Below are positions 25,097-33,488 of a DNA stretch of 36,600 nt, in pieces. Source of the DNA: Phormidium willei BDU 130791. GTDB lineage: Bacteria > Cyanobacteriota > Cyanobacteriia > Cyanobacteriales > Geitlerinemataceae. Positions within the stretch are counted from its first letter, which is position 1; the number at the start of each line of letters is the position of its first letter. The translations under genes were made by a program, and so were the position numbers. Under the pieces are notes generated by a model. It worked only from the letters and a program-made list of their open reading frames with translations, did not search any database and was not told the origin of the DNA. The stretch is from the NCBI GenBank assembly GCA_001637315.1, contig LSZA01000037.1:1-36600 (forward strand). The letters are read 5' to 3'.

Positions 25097-26347
25097 ATGC
25101 TTGATACCTATCTCAACCAATTCGCCCGCTTTGGAGTCCACCTCGGGCTAGACCGTATCCAACGACTATTAAGCCATTTAGGAAATCCGCAAAACCAAGT
25201 TCGGGTGATTCATGTGGCGGGAACCAATGGCAAAGGCTCGGTTTGTGCGTATCTTAGTTCTATCCTCACGGCGGCGGGTTATCGAACGGGGCGTTATACC
25301 TCTCCCCATTTAACCCATTGGTGTGAGCGCATTTGTATCGATGACCATCCCATCTCTGAGGCGCGATTTGAGGCCTTAGTGCAACGGGTTGAGGCGGCGA
25401 TTGTCCCCGATGAACCGACTCCAACTCAGTTTGAGGTGGTGACGGCGGCGGCCTGGTTGTATTTTGCCGAGTCGGCGGTGGATGTGGCGGTGGTTGAGGT
25501 GGGATTGGGGGGACGTTTGGATGCAACGAATGTCTGCGATCGCCCCCTGGTGAGTGTGATTACCTCAATTAGTCGCGACCATTGGCAACGTTTGGGTAAT
25601 ACCTTAGGGGAGATTGCGGGAGAAAAGGCGGGAATCCTCAAGGCCAATTGTGCGGCGGTGGTGGGGCCGTTACCGGCGGAGGCGCAACGAGTAGTACAAG
25701 GGCGGATTGAGACGTTAAATTGTCCGGCGGTTTGGGTCGAACCGGCGATTCGGGTTGGGGGAAATCGGCTTCAGGTGCAGGGGTTTGAGTATGAGTTGTC
25801 TTTGGGGGGGGCGGTTCAATCTGTCAATTCGGCGATCGCCCTGGCGGTAATTCGTCAGTTGCAACAGCAAGGCTGGACGATCTCGGATCAGGTGATTCGT
25901 CGAGGGATGTTGACAACCCGCTGGGCGGGACGGTTGCAATGGCTGATGTATGAGAATCGGCGCATTTTAATCGATGGCGCTCATAATGTGGCGGCGGCCG
26001 AGGCGTTACGGGACTATGTAGAGAGTTTGCAAACGCCGGTGACGTGGGTGATGGGAATGTTAGCGACGAAGGATACTCAGGGGATTTTGGCGGCGTTGTT
26101 GCGAGAGGGCGATCGCCTGATTCTTTTACCGATTCCGGGCCATCAGTTTATGCCCTTGGAGGAGTTGTCGCAGCAGGCGATCGCGGTTTGTCCTGAGATC
26201 TCACCTGAGTTGGCCCAGGACGTGGATGAGGCGTTGAATGAGGCCCATTTGGACGGCGATCGCCTACCGGTTCTTTGTGGTTCGCTGTATTTAATTGGCC
26301 GTTTTTTGCAGAGTGACCACCGAGTCCGAGAGAAGACGGAGTTTTAA
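25097..26347 (+). CDS. folC: Dihydrofolate synthase / folylpolyglutamate synthase FolC
   Basis: FolC joins glutamate to dihydropteroate and extends the folate polyglutamate tail, using ATP. The 416-residue protein has the Mur-ligase-like fold with P-loop AGTNGKGS at 41-48, YTSPHLTHWCERI, VVEVGLGGRLDATN, SRDHWQRLGNTLGEIAGEKAGI and the second-domain motif LIDGAHN. These identify the family clearly. The ATG at 25097 follows repeat sequence directly and lacks a Shine-Dalgarno site; an upstream ATG at 25082 lies inside the repeat and is less likely. The gene converges with leuB. Confidence 0.95.
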   Translation: MLDTYLNQFARFGVHLGLDRIQRLLSHLGNPQNQVRVIHVAGTNGKGSVCAYLSSILTAAGYRTGRYTSPHLTHWCERICIDDHPISEARFEALVQRVEAAIVPDEPTPTQFEVVTAAAWLYFAESAVDVAVVEVGLGGRLDATNVCDRPLVSVITSISRDHWQRLGNTLGEIAGEKAGILKANCAAVVGPLPAEAQRVVQGRIETLNCPAVWVEPAIRVGGNRLQVQGFEYELSLGGAVQSVNSAIALAVIRQLQQQGWTISDQVIRRGMLTTRWAGRLQWLMYENRRILIDGAHNVAAAEALRDYVESLQTPVTWVMGMLATKDTQGILAALLREGDRLILLPIPGHQFMPLEELSQQAIAVCPEISPELAQDVDEALNEAHLDGDRLPVLCGSLYLIGRFLQSDHRVREKTEF

Positions 26348-26457
26348 CTCCCTCAGCCAGACACGCTACCTGAATCACTCGACATTCTACGCCGAGTTGT
26401 TCAGGGGATGGGCCATTGGAACAATCGTGATCGTTTTGGCCCTTCCCCGGTTCCTGT

Positions 26458-27543
26458 TTAACCCTCTAAGGCCGCCAGGAGAACATCAGACATTTCCTTG
26501 CAACCAACGAGTTTCATGCCTTCAGACATAATATCGCCGGTGCGATAGTTGTGATCTAACACAGTCATGACGGCCTGTTCGAGGCGATCGCTGGCTTCGG
26601 GTTGATTGAGATCGTAGCGCAACATCATGGCAGCGCTCAACACTTGAGCCAAGGGATTGGCTTTGTCTTGGCCGGCAATATCCGGGGCCGAACCATGGAC
26701 CGGTTCATAGACGCCGGGGCCATCTGCCCCGAGGCTGGCGGAGGGTAACATACCAATACTCCCCGTTAACATGGCAGCCGCGTCGGAGAGGATGTCGCCG
26801 AAGAGGTTGCCGGTGACGATGGTGTCAAACTGTTTGGGGGCGCGTACTAACTGCATGGCGGCGTTGTCAACGTAGAGGTGAGAGAGTTCCACGTCGGGAT
26901 AGTCGGCGGCCAGGGCCGTGATGCGATCGCGCCAGAGTTGCGAGACTTCCAAAACATTGGCTTTATCGACGGAACAGAGTTTCCCCCCCCGTTTTTGGGC
27001 GGTTTCAAAGGCAACTTTACCGATGCGATCGATTTCTGAAGCGGTATAGGCCATGGTGTTCACCCCTCGTTGTTCGCCGCTTTCGGTTTCAAACACCCCT
27101 TTGGGTTGGCCGAAATAGACACCACCCGTCAGTTCACGAACCACCATAATATCGACTCCTTCGACCACCTCTCGTTTCAGGGTAGAGGCATCAATGAGTT
27201 GGGGTAGGATGGTGGCCGGACGCAGGTTGGCAAACAAGCCTAACCCCGCCCGTAGCCCTAGGAGTCCGGTTTCGGGGCGTTGGTGGCGGGGGAGGTTGTC
27301 CCATTTGTACCCACCGATGGCTGCCAGCATGACTGAATCGCTGTTGCGGCAGAGTTCGAGGGTTTCGTCAGGGAGAGGCGTTCCGGTGGCATCGATGGCA
27401 GAACCGCCAATGAGGGCTTCTTGAAAGCTAAAGTCTAAGTCGAATTGTTTGCCGATGACGTTTAGGGCATCGACAGCAACAGTGATGATTTCAGGACCAA
27501 TGCCGTCGCCGGGTAACAGAGTGATGCGATACTGCTGAGCCAT
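26458..27543 (-). CDS. leuB: 3-isopropylmalate dehydrogenase LeuB
   Basis: LeuB oxidatively decarboxylates 3-isopropylmalate with NAD+, the third step of leucine synthesis. The 361-residue protein shows [11 protein letters not shown] at the N-terminus, [13 protein letters not shown], the catalytic [15 protein letters not shown] region, [14 protein letters not shown], the YVDNAAMQL metal site and the [24 protein letters not shown]-binding end. I used the ATG for [12 protein letters not shown]; the frame is open upstream to 27720, but that extension does not resemble the family and runs through the leader inverted repeat. No strong ribosome binding site. An 11-bp-arm inverted repeat and a small ORF lie just upstream. 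Confidence 0.95.
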   Translation of the reverse strand: MAQQYRITLLPGDGIGPEIITVAVDALNVIGKQFDLDFSFQEALIGGSAIDATGTPLPDETLELCRNSDSVMLAAIGGYKWDNLPRHQRPETGLLGLRAGLGLFANLRPATILPQLIDASTLKREVVEGVDIMVVRELTGGVYFGQPKGVFETESGEQRGVNTMAYTASEIDRIGKVAFETAQKRGGKLCSVDKANVLEVSQLWRDRITALAADYPDVELSHLYVDNAAMQLVRAPKQFDTIVTGNLFGDILSDAAAMLTGSIGMLPSASLGADGPGVYEPVHGSAPDIAGQDKANPLAQVLSAAMMLRYDLNQPEASDRLEQAVMTVLDHNYRTGDIMSEGMKLVGCKEMSDVLLAALEG

Positions 27544-27560
27544 AGGGAGTTGGGTTGAGT

Positions 27561-27605
27561 GCTTTGATAAGGTAGATCGTCTTGGAGTCAATATCTTATC
27601 AAAGC
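27561..27605 (-). promoter_or_regulatory. Inverted repeat in the leuB leader
   Basis: Perfect 11-bp arms GCTTTGATAAG and CTTATCAAAGC lie 23 bp apart, 18 bp upstream of the leuB ATG. Read on the minus strand the element forms a stem-loop between a small ORF and leuB. No T run follows. It may be an operator or an RNA structure controlling leuB. Confidence 0.6.
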
Positions 27606-27623
27606 CCTTGGCGGCTGCGATCG

Positions 27624-27803
27624 CTAGGGGTTTGTTTTCGGCAGGGGCCAACCGTTGGGTTGTGGACGCGGGGCCGATGCGTTGGCCTGTTCGAGTTGGG
27701 GATGTAGCAACAGATTCCAAAAAATCTCATTGACAAAATAGCCAGTTTGTGGTTTTTTAGGCTGCGGCTGTGCAAAGATGGGGAGGACTTTTTTCTGATA
27801 CAT
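27624..27803 (-). CDS. Small ORF upstream of leuB (possible leader peptide)
   Basis: The 59-residue product starts [23 protein letters not shown] and continues [31 protein letters not shown]. It has an AAAGG sequence about 8 bases before the ATG, and a three-leucine run near residue 32. It ends 80 bp before leuB, and an 11-bp-arm inverted repeat lies between. A leader-peptide role in leucine-responsive control is possible but unproven; Pro-rich composition and lack of recognised homologues also fit a free small protein. A start at 27842 would add 13 residues. Confidence 0.4.
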   Translation of the reverse strand: MYQKKVLPIFAQPQPKKPQTGYFVNEIFWNLLLHPQLEQANASAPRPQPNGWPLPKTNP

Positions 27804-27959
27804 GGTGTGACCTTTAATAAAGGATAGACGGTATGAGAACAAGATCTAGACGGTCATTTCAGGGGGTTGGCTCTTAATTACGGATGATTACGGAAATGAC
27901 ACACAATTTTTAATGTTGTACGACGGTGAGACTCGGGATGTTGCGATCGGGTTTCGCGA

Positions 27960-28106
27960 TTAAACGGGGAAGATTTGCCAGGTTTCCAAGTTAGACGGCG
28001 TGAGTGAAGGGTTGGTTTCAGTCTCAAACGGAGTCGGATTCCGGGGAAACGTCAGTTGAGACGGCTGGCTAACGATGGTTGTAAAAATCTGTGCAAGAGT
28101 TTCCAT
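27960..28106 (-). CDS. Small ORF, 48 residues, unknown
   Basis: This frame reads METLAQIFTTIVSQPSQLTF followed by a Pro/Thr/Glu-rich stretch ending in ETWQIFPV. It has an ATG but no ribosome binding site. It lies 156 bp upstream of the other small ORF on the same strand. Polar, Thr- and Pro-rich composition gives no domain. It may be chance; it is listed because otherwise the 900 bp between leuB and the next gene would hold almost nothing. Confidence 0.3.
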   Translation of the reverse strand: METLAQIFTTIVSQPSQLTFPRNPTPFETETNPSLTPSNLETWQIFPV

Positions 28107-28454
28107 GGTAGTTGCAGTTAAGATGATAAAGGGTGTTCAAATCGGTCTTGTGATGGCTCTTTCAATGACTTCAGTAAAGAACAGTTTGAAGGCCAGCGGG
28201 GGCTTGAACTCGACGCTATCTAAACTGTCACCCGTTGCGATCGCCTTAAACGGCCAAAACCAGTCAACATTGATAGGACAATCCTAGAACTGGCTCGCTA
28301 GCCGGGAACAATGCGTCCCCAATGATGACCGAGCAAGCCTTCCATAACGCGAGGGGGGAGCCGGTTAAGACTCCCCCCTCGGGGTTCAAAATATTAACGG
28401 TGTATCGTGAAGCTGTATCCTGAAGGGGTTGACTGAGGAAAAATCGGGATAGCT
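28107..28454. other. Gene-free interval
   Basis: No credible frame is seen on either strand. The main structure is a strong GC-rich inverted repeat at 28350-28381, listed separately. The rest is unremarkable and contains one HIP1-like site. Confidence 0.5.
28350..28381. repeat. GC-rich inverted repeat downstream of a small gene
   Basis: Arms CGAGGGGGGAG and CTCCCCCCTCG (11 bp, perfect) enclose a 10-base loop. It lies 73 bp past the stop of the 62-residue minus-strand gene. There is no T run on either strand, so it is a transcript-end or dispersed repeat rather than a classic terminator. Confidence 0.65.
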
Positions 28455-28643
28455 TTAGGTATTGGGGGGTTCAGCATCGGGGAAGGTTCGCTTAAACTCC
28501 TCAATGAGATCGTCCATTTCTTCGAGAGCCTGGTTGACGTCAATGCGAAGGGTTCCCAAGTCAGGGCGTTCGAGGAGATCGAGGAGAACCCCACGCTTGC
28601 TTTCAATTTGCTCAATCTGGGAGCGGATTGTGGTTGTATCCAT
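28455..28643 (-). CDS. Small conserved-looking hypothetical, coiled coil
   Basis: The 62-residue product MDTTTIRSQIEQIESKRGVL continues LDLLERPDLGTLRIDVNQALEEMDDLIEEFKRTFP. Most of it is a charged amphipathic helix pair, suggesting a coiled coil or small helical hairpin. The ATG at 28643 is preceded by AAAGG at about 13 bases, a weak ribosome binding site. It diverges from the DUF2854 gene. Similar 60-70-residue proteins occur in cyanobacteria as I recall; the function is unknown. Confidence 0.65.
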   Translation of the reverse strand: MDTTTIRSQIEQIESKRGVLLDLLERPDLGTLRIDVNQALEEMDDLIEEFKRTFPDAEPPNT

Positions 28644-28813
28644 TCTGAAGCGTACCTTTGGCGATGAGTTTGCGTTGATATTGTAGCAAGGACAACGGAA
28701 TCTCGACGGCTCTGCCTGTCAGGGCTTGTTGGGAATTGGCGCAGGAGTTGAAACGAAGGACGGTTTTCAGGGACAATCTCAAGGCACTCTCGTCGAGATC
28801 GGTTTTCATCATT

Positions 28814-29383
28814 ATGCCTGTTTTACCTGCTTTTTTGCGTCAAACCTCCCTGGCGGCGATCGCCCTGGTGGTGGGGTTGAGTTTAACGATTGTCGGCTTT
28901 GGGGCCTATTTTTCAGGGAATGCCACGCTGAACTTAGCGGGGTTTTTCTACGGAATCCCGGTGTTGTTGATTGGCTTGGCCCTGAAGTCAGCGGAGTTGA
29001 AGCCGGCCCCGTTCACGCAACCGACGTCGCCGGAGGTGTTAGCCCTGCGAGAGGCCCAAGCGACGGATACTCAGAACCAAGTTCGCATTGATGTGAACCG
29101 CTATCGTTACGCTGAACGAGCGCATCTGTTGGACGCCTTGGAATTTCTCAAACTGAGTCCCAATGATAAGGCCCGCCCGATTTTGGAGGGGATTCGTGAG
29201 GAAGCCGTAGAGGGGGCCTATGCCTTAATTTTGGAGTTTGACTCGCCACTGATGCCTTTGGAGCGTTGGCAGGAGAAACGGGAGGAGATGGAGACGTTTT
29301 TCGGTCCTGGGGTGCAGGTGCAAATCCAGGAACCGGAGGAGGGGTTTATTGATGTGGCGATTATTGCCCAGCCGCAGGGCTAA
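28814..29383 (+). CDS. DUF2854 family membrane protein
   Basis: The 189-residue product starts MPVLPAFLRQTSLAAIALVVGLSL and has two transmembrane helices in the first 60 residues (the second is LAGFFYGIPVLLIGLALKSAEL). A cytosolic part of about 120 residues follows, with TDTQNQVRIDVNRYRYAERAHLLDALEFL and FFGPGVQVQIQEPEEGFIDVAII. This matches DUF2854, a family shared by cyanobacteria and plant chloroplasts, of unknown function. The ATG at 28814 places the membrane part at the N-terminus, as in the family; the 26-codon upstream extension is rejected. It converges with the CRR7-family gene, 6 bp away. Confidence 0.85.
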   Translation: MPVLPAFLRQTSLAAIALVVGLSLTIVGFGAYFSGNATLNLAGFFYGIPVLLIGLALKSAELKPAPFTQPTSPEVLALREAQATDTQNQVRIDVNRYRYAERAHLLDALEFLKLSPNDKARPILEGIREEAVEGAYALILEFDSPLMPLERWQEKREEMETFFGPGVQVQIQEPEEGFIDVAIIAQPQG

Positions 29384-29389
29384 GGGGCC

Positions 29390-29650
29390 TTATTTTTCCA
29401 GCCGGATGGCGTACCATTGCAGAAACTCCCCGGCCCCCATGTCGAGATCGCAGGCGTTTTCGATGAGGTAGCGGGTGCGATCGCCCAAGTTGTCGAACTG
29501 CTGTAGATCTCGGGGGAGATCCTCGGGGGAACGCTGTTCGAGAATCCCCTGAAGTTTCTCGAACAGTTCCTCGGCGCTGAGGATTTCCTCGGCTTGGTTG
29601 GTTTCGAGGACAACAAAGTGATCTTCGGAGTAGAGAGACGCGTGACCCAT
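29390..29650 (-). CDS. CRR7-family protein (chlororespiratory reduction 7, NDH-1 related)
   Basis: The 86-residue product MGHASLYSEDHFVVLETNQA, then AEELFEKLQGILEQ, EDLPRDLQQFDNLGDRTRYLIENACDLDMGAGEFLQWYAIRLEK, fits the CRR7 (DUF3571) family. In plants CRR7 is needed for the chloroplast NDH complex; in cyanobacteria the family is conserved but poorly tested. I chose the ATG at 29650 with TGAG nearby upstream; the frame is open to 29710. It is soluble, acidic and near the DUF2854 gene, another chloroplast-conserved family. Confidence 0.8.
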   Translation of the reverse strand: MGHASLYSEDHFVVLETNQAEEILSAEELFEKLQGILEQRSPEDLPRDLQQFDNLGDRTRYLIENACDLDMGAGEFLQWYAIRLEK

Positions 29651-29766
29651 AGTAATCTCAGTGAGGGGAACATGATGATATTCTCTCACTCTACCCCTGG
29701 GCTGGGGCAACCTTCTCTATGATGTTGGTGGATAATGATGTTGATAGATAGTCTGGATTAGGATTG

Positions 29767-30066
29767 ATGCGAGTTACGGTGATTGAAGAGGGCGTTCTCT
29801 ATGTCCATCAGGAAGATGTACCCCCCTTTAAGAAGGGAGGCGCAGTGACTCGGAATACGTATTTTTGGGCCTTGAAGTCCATCGCCGATCGCGCCCCTCG
29901 GGGTAAGGATTGGGAGTTCGAGCGCTCGGTTTGGATTGCGTTATGTCGGATGTTGCTGTCGTTTTCTGAAAGTGGCTATTTGGGATTTCGGGAGACGGTG
30001 TTGGAGTTTCCCCTGGGGACTCGTATTCCTGATGAGTTGCGGGCCTGTTCAACTTTTGAGGGGTGA
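29767..30066 (+). CDS. Hypothetical protein
   Basis: A 99-residue frame starting MRVTVIEEGVLYVHQEDVPPFKKGG, with a later helical part (ERSVWIALCRMLLSFSESGYLGF). I do not recognise it. The segment encoding PPFKKGG comes from a CCCCCC-TTTAAGAAGGGAGG palindrome of the kind scattered through cyanobacterial genomes, so a repeat seems to have been absorbed into the frame. No ribosome binding site is clear. Real coding is likely but unproven. Confidence 0.45.
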   Translation: MRVTVIEEGVLYVHQEDVPPFKKGGAVTRNTYFWALKSIADRAPRGKDWEFERSVWIALCRMLLSFSESGYLGFRETVLEFPLGTRIPDELRACSTFEG

Positions 30067-30119
30067 TGGCTCGATGCCGGATCGGGACGGCTGGCTACGA
30101 CGTTATTTTGGGCGATTGC

Positions 30120-30482
30120 TTAGTCAGGAATGACGGTATAGATCACTTTCAAAATATCGTTTTTGACACCATAGGTTCTTCGGGTATTGAGGCGGCGCAT
30201 TTCGATTTTAAGCACTCGTCGCATAATTTCTTGAACGACCTCAGTGGCGCTGGTGAAGGGTTCCCAGACATCATTAAAGTTTTGGCGATCGCCATACTGG
30301 GCGCTCCCTTCCGAGAGAATCGAAGACACTCCCAAAACGGGAACATCCCATTCAGCGATGGGTGCGTCATCCCAATTCTCATCCACGTTCTCGTTAAAGT
30401 TGTCGTCAAACAGGGTGGGTTCTGAGTCGAAGGATTCTGAATCCATGTTTGCTTCAGGAGATGTAAAATAATCAGAAGCCAT
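30120..30482 (-). CDS. Hypothetical acidic protein
   Basis: The 120-residue product has a strongly acidic N-terminal half (DSESFDSEPTLFDDNFNENV, ENWDD) that should be disordered. A more structured C-terminal half follows, beginning VPVLGVSSILSEGSAQYGDRQNF and ending IMRRVLKIEMRRLNTRRTYGVKNDILKVIYTVIPD. No known domain. The ATG at 30482 lacks a ribosome binding site. It lies 142 bp past the helicase gene on the same strand, so cotranscription is possible. Confidence 0.65.
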   Translation of the reverse strand: MASDYFTSPEANMDSESFDSEPTLFDDNFNENVDENWDDAPIAEWDVPVLGVSSILSEGSAQYGDRQNFNDVWEPFTSATEVVQEIMRRVLKIEMRRLNTRRTYGVKNDILKVIYTVIPD

Positions 30483-30624
30483 AGGGCGGTTTAGGATGAA
30501 TTGTTAGGGATTTAGAGTTGAGTATTTTGGGGGATTTGTCTAGTATTTTTAAATAATCTTAACACCTGTTCCCAGAGAAGGGGAATTAGCGGTTTAAGAG
30601 TTTGCATGAATTTGCCTGAAACGG

Positions 30625-31998
30625 CTAATCGCCATCCACTAAACCAAACTTGTCTTGTAATCCTCGCAGTTGCTGTTGTGCTTCTTCGGCGTTATCGGCC
30701 AGTTCTGCAAATTCGAGAAAGCGTTTGAGTTCTTTCTTTAAGAGGTTGCGTTCGACTTCCCAGGTCTCGCGATCGAGGTCTGGGGGTAAAACGATGGTAT
30801 CAAATAGCGTGGCGTGGTCTTTACTGGGATGGGGGCGTAGGATACGGCCGCGACGTTGGACGAATTGGCGGGGGTTGCTGCTGCTGGCGAGAATGGCGGC
30901 GGTGCGGATGGCGGGAATATCAACGCCTTCGTCGAGACAGCGGATGGCGACTAATCCTTGCAGTTCTCCGGCTTCAAATTGTTGGCGCAGTTGTTCCCGT
31001 TGACTGATGGAGGTTTCTGCGGTGTAGGTGTTGATGCGGAAACCGAGTTCTCGCCCCAGCAGGCGCACCACAGCCTCGATTTGCGGGGTATTGGTTTCGC
31101 TGTCGCAGCCGTCGCTACAGTAAAACAGGGTGTGACTGGTGTGCAGGCGCGATCGCATCATCCAACGTAGAATATCCAGTTTACGGCTGGCGGTGCCAAT
31201 GAGGCGCGATCGCTTCACCAGTAAAGCCGTCAGTTCATCGGGATCGCGGTTGTCGTTACCTAAGGCCCAACCGATGCGATGGGTGAGTTTGGCATATTGT
31301 TCACTTTCCCAAGATGTCAGGGGAACGAACAGGGGATAGTATTGATAGCGCACCAAGGCCCCGGCTTGGATGGCATCCCCGAGGCTAAGTGCAGGTTGTA
31401 AAACGTCGCCAAAATAGCCCAGAATCGCGTCAGTTCCTTCATCATCGAAGTGACGTTCTGGGGTGGCGGATAATCCCAGCCGTAGGCCCACATGACGGGG
31501 GAGGGCGGTTTCGAGGCGGGGTGCGCCGAGGTTGTGGACTTCATCGCCAATGATGAGGGTTTTGGCGGGGAGGTATTTGAGTTGCCATTGGAAGCGATCG
31601 CGCATCAAGGTGGCGTTGGTGGTGATAATCGTTAGAAAGGGCAAACTCTGCGATCGCACGGCCGTGAGGCGGCGAGTTAATGGCCCCTGCCAATGATGGA
31701 CATTTTCAAAGGCCAGAATCGGATCTAAGTCAAAGCGGCGACATTCGCGATCCCATTGCGTCACCAGATGGCGGTAGGGACAGATAATCAGCAGAACCTG
31801 TAAACCAATCGCCTGATGCAGTCGGCTGGCGATGGCCAAGGCGGTGATGGTTTTGCCGCTTCCGGTGGCCATTTTCAGAGTTCCCCGGCCACTGGCGGCG
31901 AACCAGTTGGCGATCGCCTGTTCCTGATAGGGGCGTAAGGTAATGTCTGAGGGCAGTTGGGGTCGTCCGCTCGGGAGAACTGAGGCTAAATCCAACAC
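30625..31998 (-). CDS. SF2 DEAD/DEAH-type helicase, resembling phosphorothioation-system restriction proteins
   Basis: The 457-residue protein is a superfamily 2 helicase or translocase: LRPYQEQAIANWF (Q-like motif), Walker A MATGSGKT (43-50), motif II GDEVHN (DEVH, 152-155), motif III LSATPER, and in the second RecA domain IRCLDEGVDIPAIRTAAI and the arginine-finger motif QRRGRILR. The layout and phrases such as TNATLMRDRFQWQL and FDDEGTDAILGYFG resemble the protein family annotated as DNA phosphorothioation system restriction enzyme, which is about this length. If so it would help detect unmodified DNA, but no dnd genes are in the window. The GTG start at 31998 has no strong ribosome binding site. 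Alternative: a general XPB-like repair helicase. Confidence 0.85.
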   Translation of the reverse strand: MLDLASVLPSGRPQLPSDITLRPYQEQAIANWFAASGRGTLKMATGSGKTITALAIASRLHQAIGLQVLLIICPYRHLVTQWDRECRRFDLDPILAFENVHHWQGPLTRRLTAVRSQSLPFLTIITTNATLMRDRFQWQLKYLPAKTLIIGDEVHNLGAPRLETALPRHVGLRLGLSATPERHFDDEGTDAILGYFGDVLQPALSLGDAIQAGALVRYQYYPLFVPLTSWESEQYAKLTHRIGWALGNDNRDPDELTALLVKRSRLIGTASRKLDILRWMMRSRLHTSHTLFYCSDGCDSETNTPQIEAVVRLLGRELGFRINTYTAETSISQREQLRQQFEAGELQGLVAIRCLDEGVDIPAIRTAAILASSSNPRQFVQRRGRILRPHPSKDHATLFDTIVLPPDLDRETWEVERNLLKKELKRFLEFAELADNAEEAQQQLRGLQDKFGLVDGD

Positions 31999-32100
31999 AA
32001 TCGGCTCAGTTAAGGAAGGGTTGCCGCTATTTTAGCGGAGTTTGTTTCAAGGTCTGAGTTAAATTTCTCGGCTAAGGCCATAGCATATTAAAAACGTTGA

Positions 32101-32835
32101 ATGCTGAGGCAATTTGCTATGGCGGCCAAACCGACCTCTAAGAAAACCACCTCTGAGAAAACCATTATCCTAACCGGAGTCAGTCGCGGCCTCGGACAAG
32201 CCATGTTAGAGGGGTTCATCGCCCAGGGCCATCGGTTGTTTGGCTGCGCCACCCATGAAGGGGCGATCGCCCAACTCCAGGAAACCTACGGAAATCCCCA
32301 TCAGTTCGCCGTCGTGGACTTAGCCGACGATCATCAAGTCCAACATTGGAGTGGGCAGGTTCTGCAAGAGATTCCCGCTCCCGATATTCTGATTAATAAT
32401 GCCGGAGTCATCAATGAACCGGCCCCAGTTTGGCAGATTTCCGCCTCTGAGTTCGATCGCGTGATTGATGTCAACCTCAAAGGCGTGGCCAACGTTTTGC
32501 GCCATTTTGTCCCAGCGATGATTGACTCACAAGGGGGAATGATTGTCAACTTTAGTTCAACTTGGGGACGCAGTACTTCCCCGGAAGTGGCGCCCTATTG
32601 TGCGACAAAATGGGCCATTGAGGGGTTAACGCGATCGCTGTCTCAGGAACTCCCCAGTCATCTGGCCGCCGTCGCCTTAAACCCCGGTGTCATCAATACC
32701 GATATGCTACAGACTTGTTTCGGCAGCCGTGCCAAAAACTACACCACACCCCAAGTTTGGGGTCGTGCAGCCGTTCCCTTCATCCTCAACCTATCTAGCC
32801 AGGATAACGGTAAAGCCGTTACAGTTCCCGCCTGA
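32101..32835 (+). CDS. Short-chain dehydrogenase/reductase (SDR)
   Basis: The 244-residue protein is a classical SDR using NAD(P)H: glycine-rich TGVSRGLG at 25-32, NNAG at 99-102, catalytic Ser in FSSTWGR near 152, and YCATK at 166-170. The tail NPGVINTDMLQ is also usual. Substrate is unknown. The Arg after TGVS in the cofactor loop hints at NADP(H), which is inference. Two starts are possible, ATG 32101 and ATG 32119 (MAAKP), neither with a ribosome binding site. It is divergent from the helicase gene and converges with dedA. Confidence 0.9.
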   Translation: MLRQFAMAAKPTSKKTTSEKTIILTGVSRGLGQAMLEGFIAQGHRLFGCATHEGAIAQLQETYGNPHQFAVVDLADDHQVQHWSGQVLQEIPAPDILINNAGVINEPAPVWQISASEFDRVIDVNLKGVANVLRHFVPAMIDSQGGMIVNFSSTWGRSTSPEVAPYCATKWAIEGLTRSLSQELPSHLAAVALNPGVINTDMLQTCFGSRAKNYTTPQVWGRAAVPFILNLSSQDNGKAVTVPA

Positions 32836-32861
32836 TTCCAAGATCTCAGTGGTCTAGGATC

Positions 32862-33488
32862 TCATTTTTCCTCAACATTCAAGGGATTGCGGAGTTCTAA
32901 AAGTCGGGGGATGGCGATCGCCAAGATCAATAACACCAACGCACCAATACTAAAGCTGGCGACTCCTGAGACCAACTTCTCTAAAGGAACCAACCGCCCT
33001 ACAAAAAAGGATAAGCTAACCATCACCGAGGCCCAAACCCCCGCACCAGCTGCATTACAGATAAAAAACTTACCGTAGGGCATATCGGAAATCCCCGCCA
33101 GGGGACCGGCAAAAATCCGTAGCAGAGCCACAAAACGCCCTAAAAACACCGCTTGAGCCGCATTTTTGCCAAATTGGTCTCGCAGCCGCTCCAGTTGCTC
33201 TTGAGAGATGCGTACCAGTCTCCCCACCCGTAACAGCAAGGGAAAGCCGCCCCAGCGACCAATCCAATAGCCAAAGTTATCACCGAGAATTGCCCCTCCC
33301 ATCGCACAGAGGAGAACAATCCAATAATCGAGTTCCCCCTCTCCGGCTAAGAAACCTCCCACGAGGGTTAAGGTTTCTCCGGGGAGGGGAATCCCGGCAT
33401 TTTCTAGGGATATTCCAAAAAAAACCGCCCAGTATCCGTACTGACGGGCGATTTCTTCGACCGTTTCTAACGAGATGAACTCAGACAT
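32862..33488 (-). CDS. DedA family membrane protein
   Basis: DedA/SNARE-associated proteins are lipid transporters or scramblases that recycle undecaprenyl phosphate or phospholipids; this branch is uncharacterised. The 208-residue product has the family motif FFGISLENAGIPLPGETLTLVGGFLAG, the GDNFGYWIGRWGG region and FLGRFVALLRIFAGPLAGISDMPYGKF with its basic residue motif, and five to six hydrophobic segments. The length is standard. The ATG at 33488 has GAGG about 7 bases upstream. It is followed by a 26-bp gap to the convergent SDR gene. Confidence 0.93.
   Translation of the reverse strand: MSEFISLETVEEIARQYGYWAVFFGISLENAGIPLPGETLTLVGGFLAGEGELDYWIVLLCAMGGAILGDNFGYWIGRWGGFPLLLRVGRLVRISQEQLERLRDQFGKNAAQAVFLGRFVALLRIFAGPLAGISDMPYGKFFICNAAGAGVWASVMVSLSFFVGRLVPLEKLVSGVASFSIGALVLLILAIAIPRLLELRNPLNVEEK

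Noticed and set aside
28612..28812. 66-residue minus-strand open frame overlapping the start of the 62-residue gene
   Set aside because: Its composition is not protein-like, it overlaps a better supported gene start and it has no ribosome binding site.
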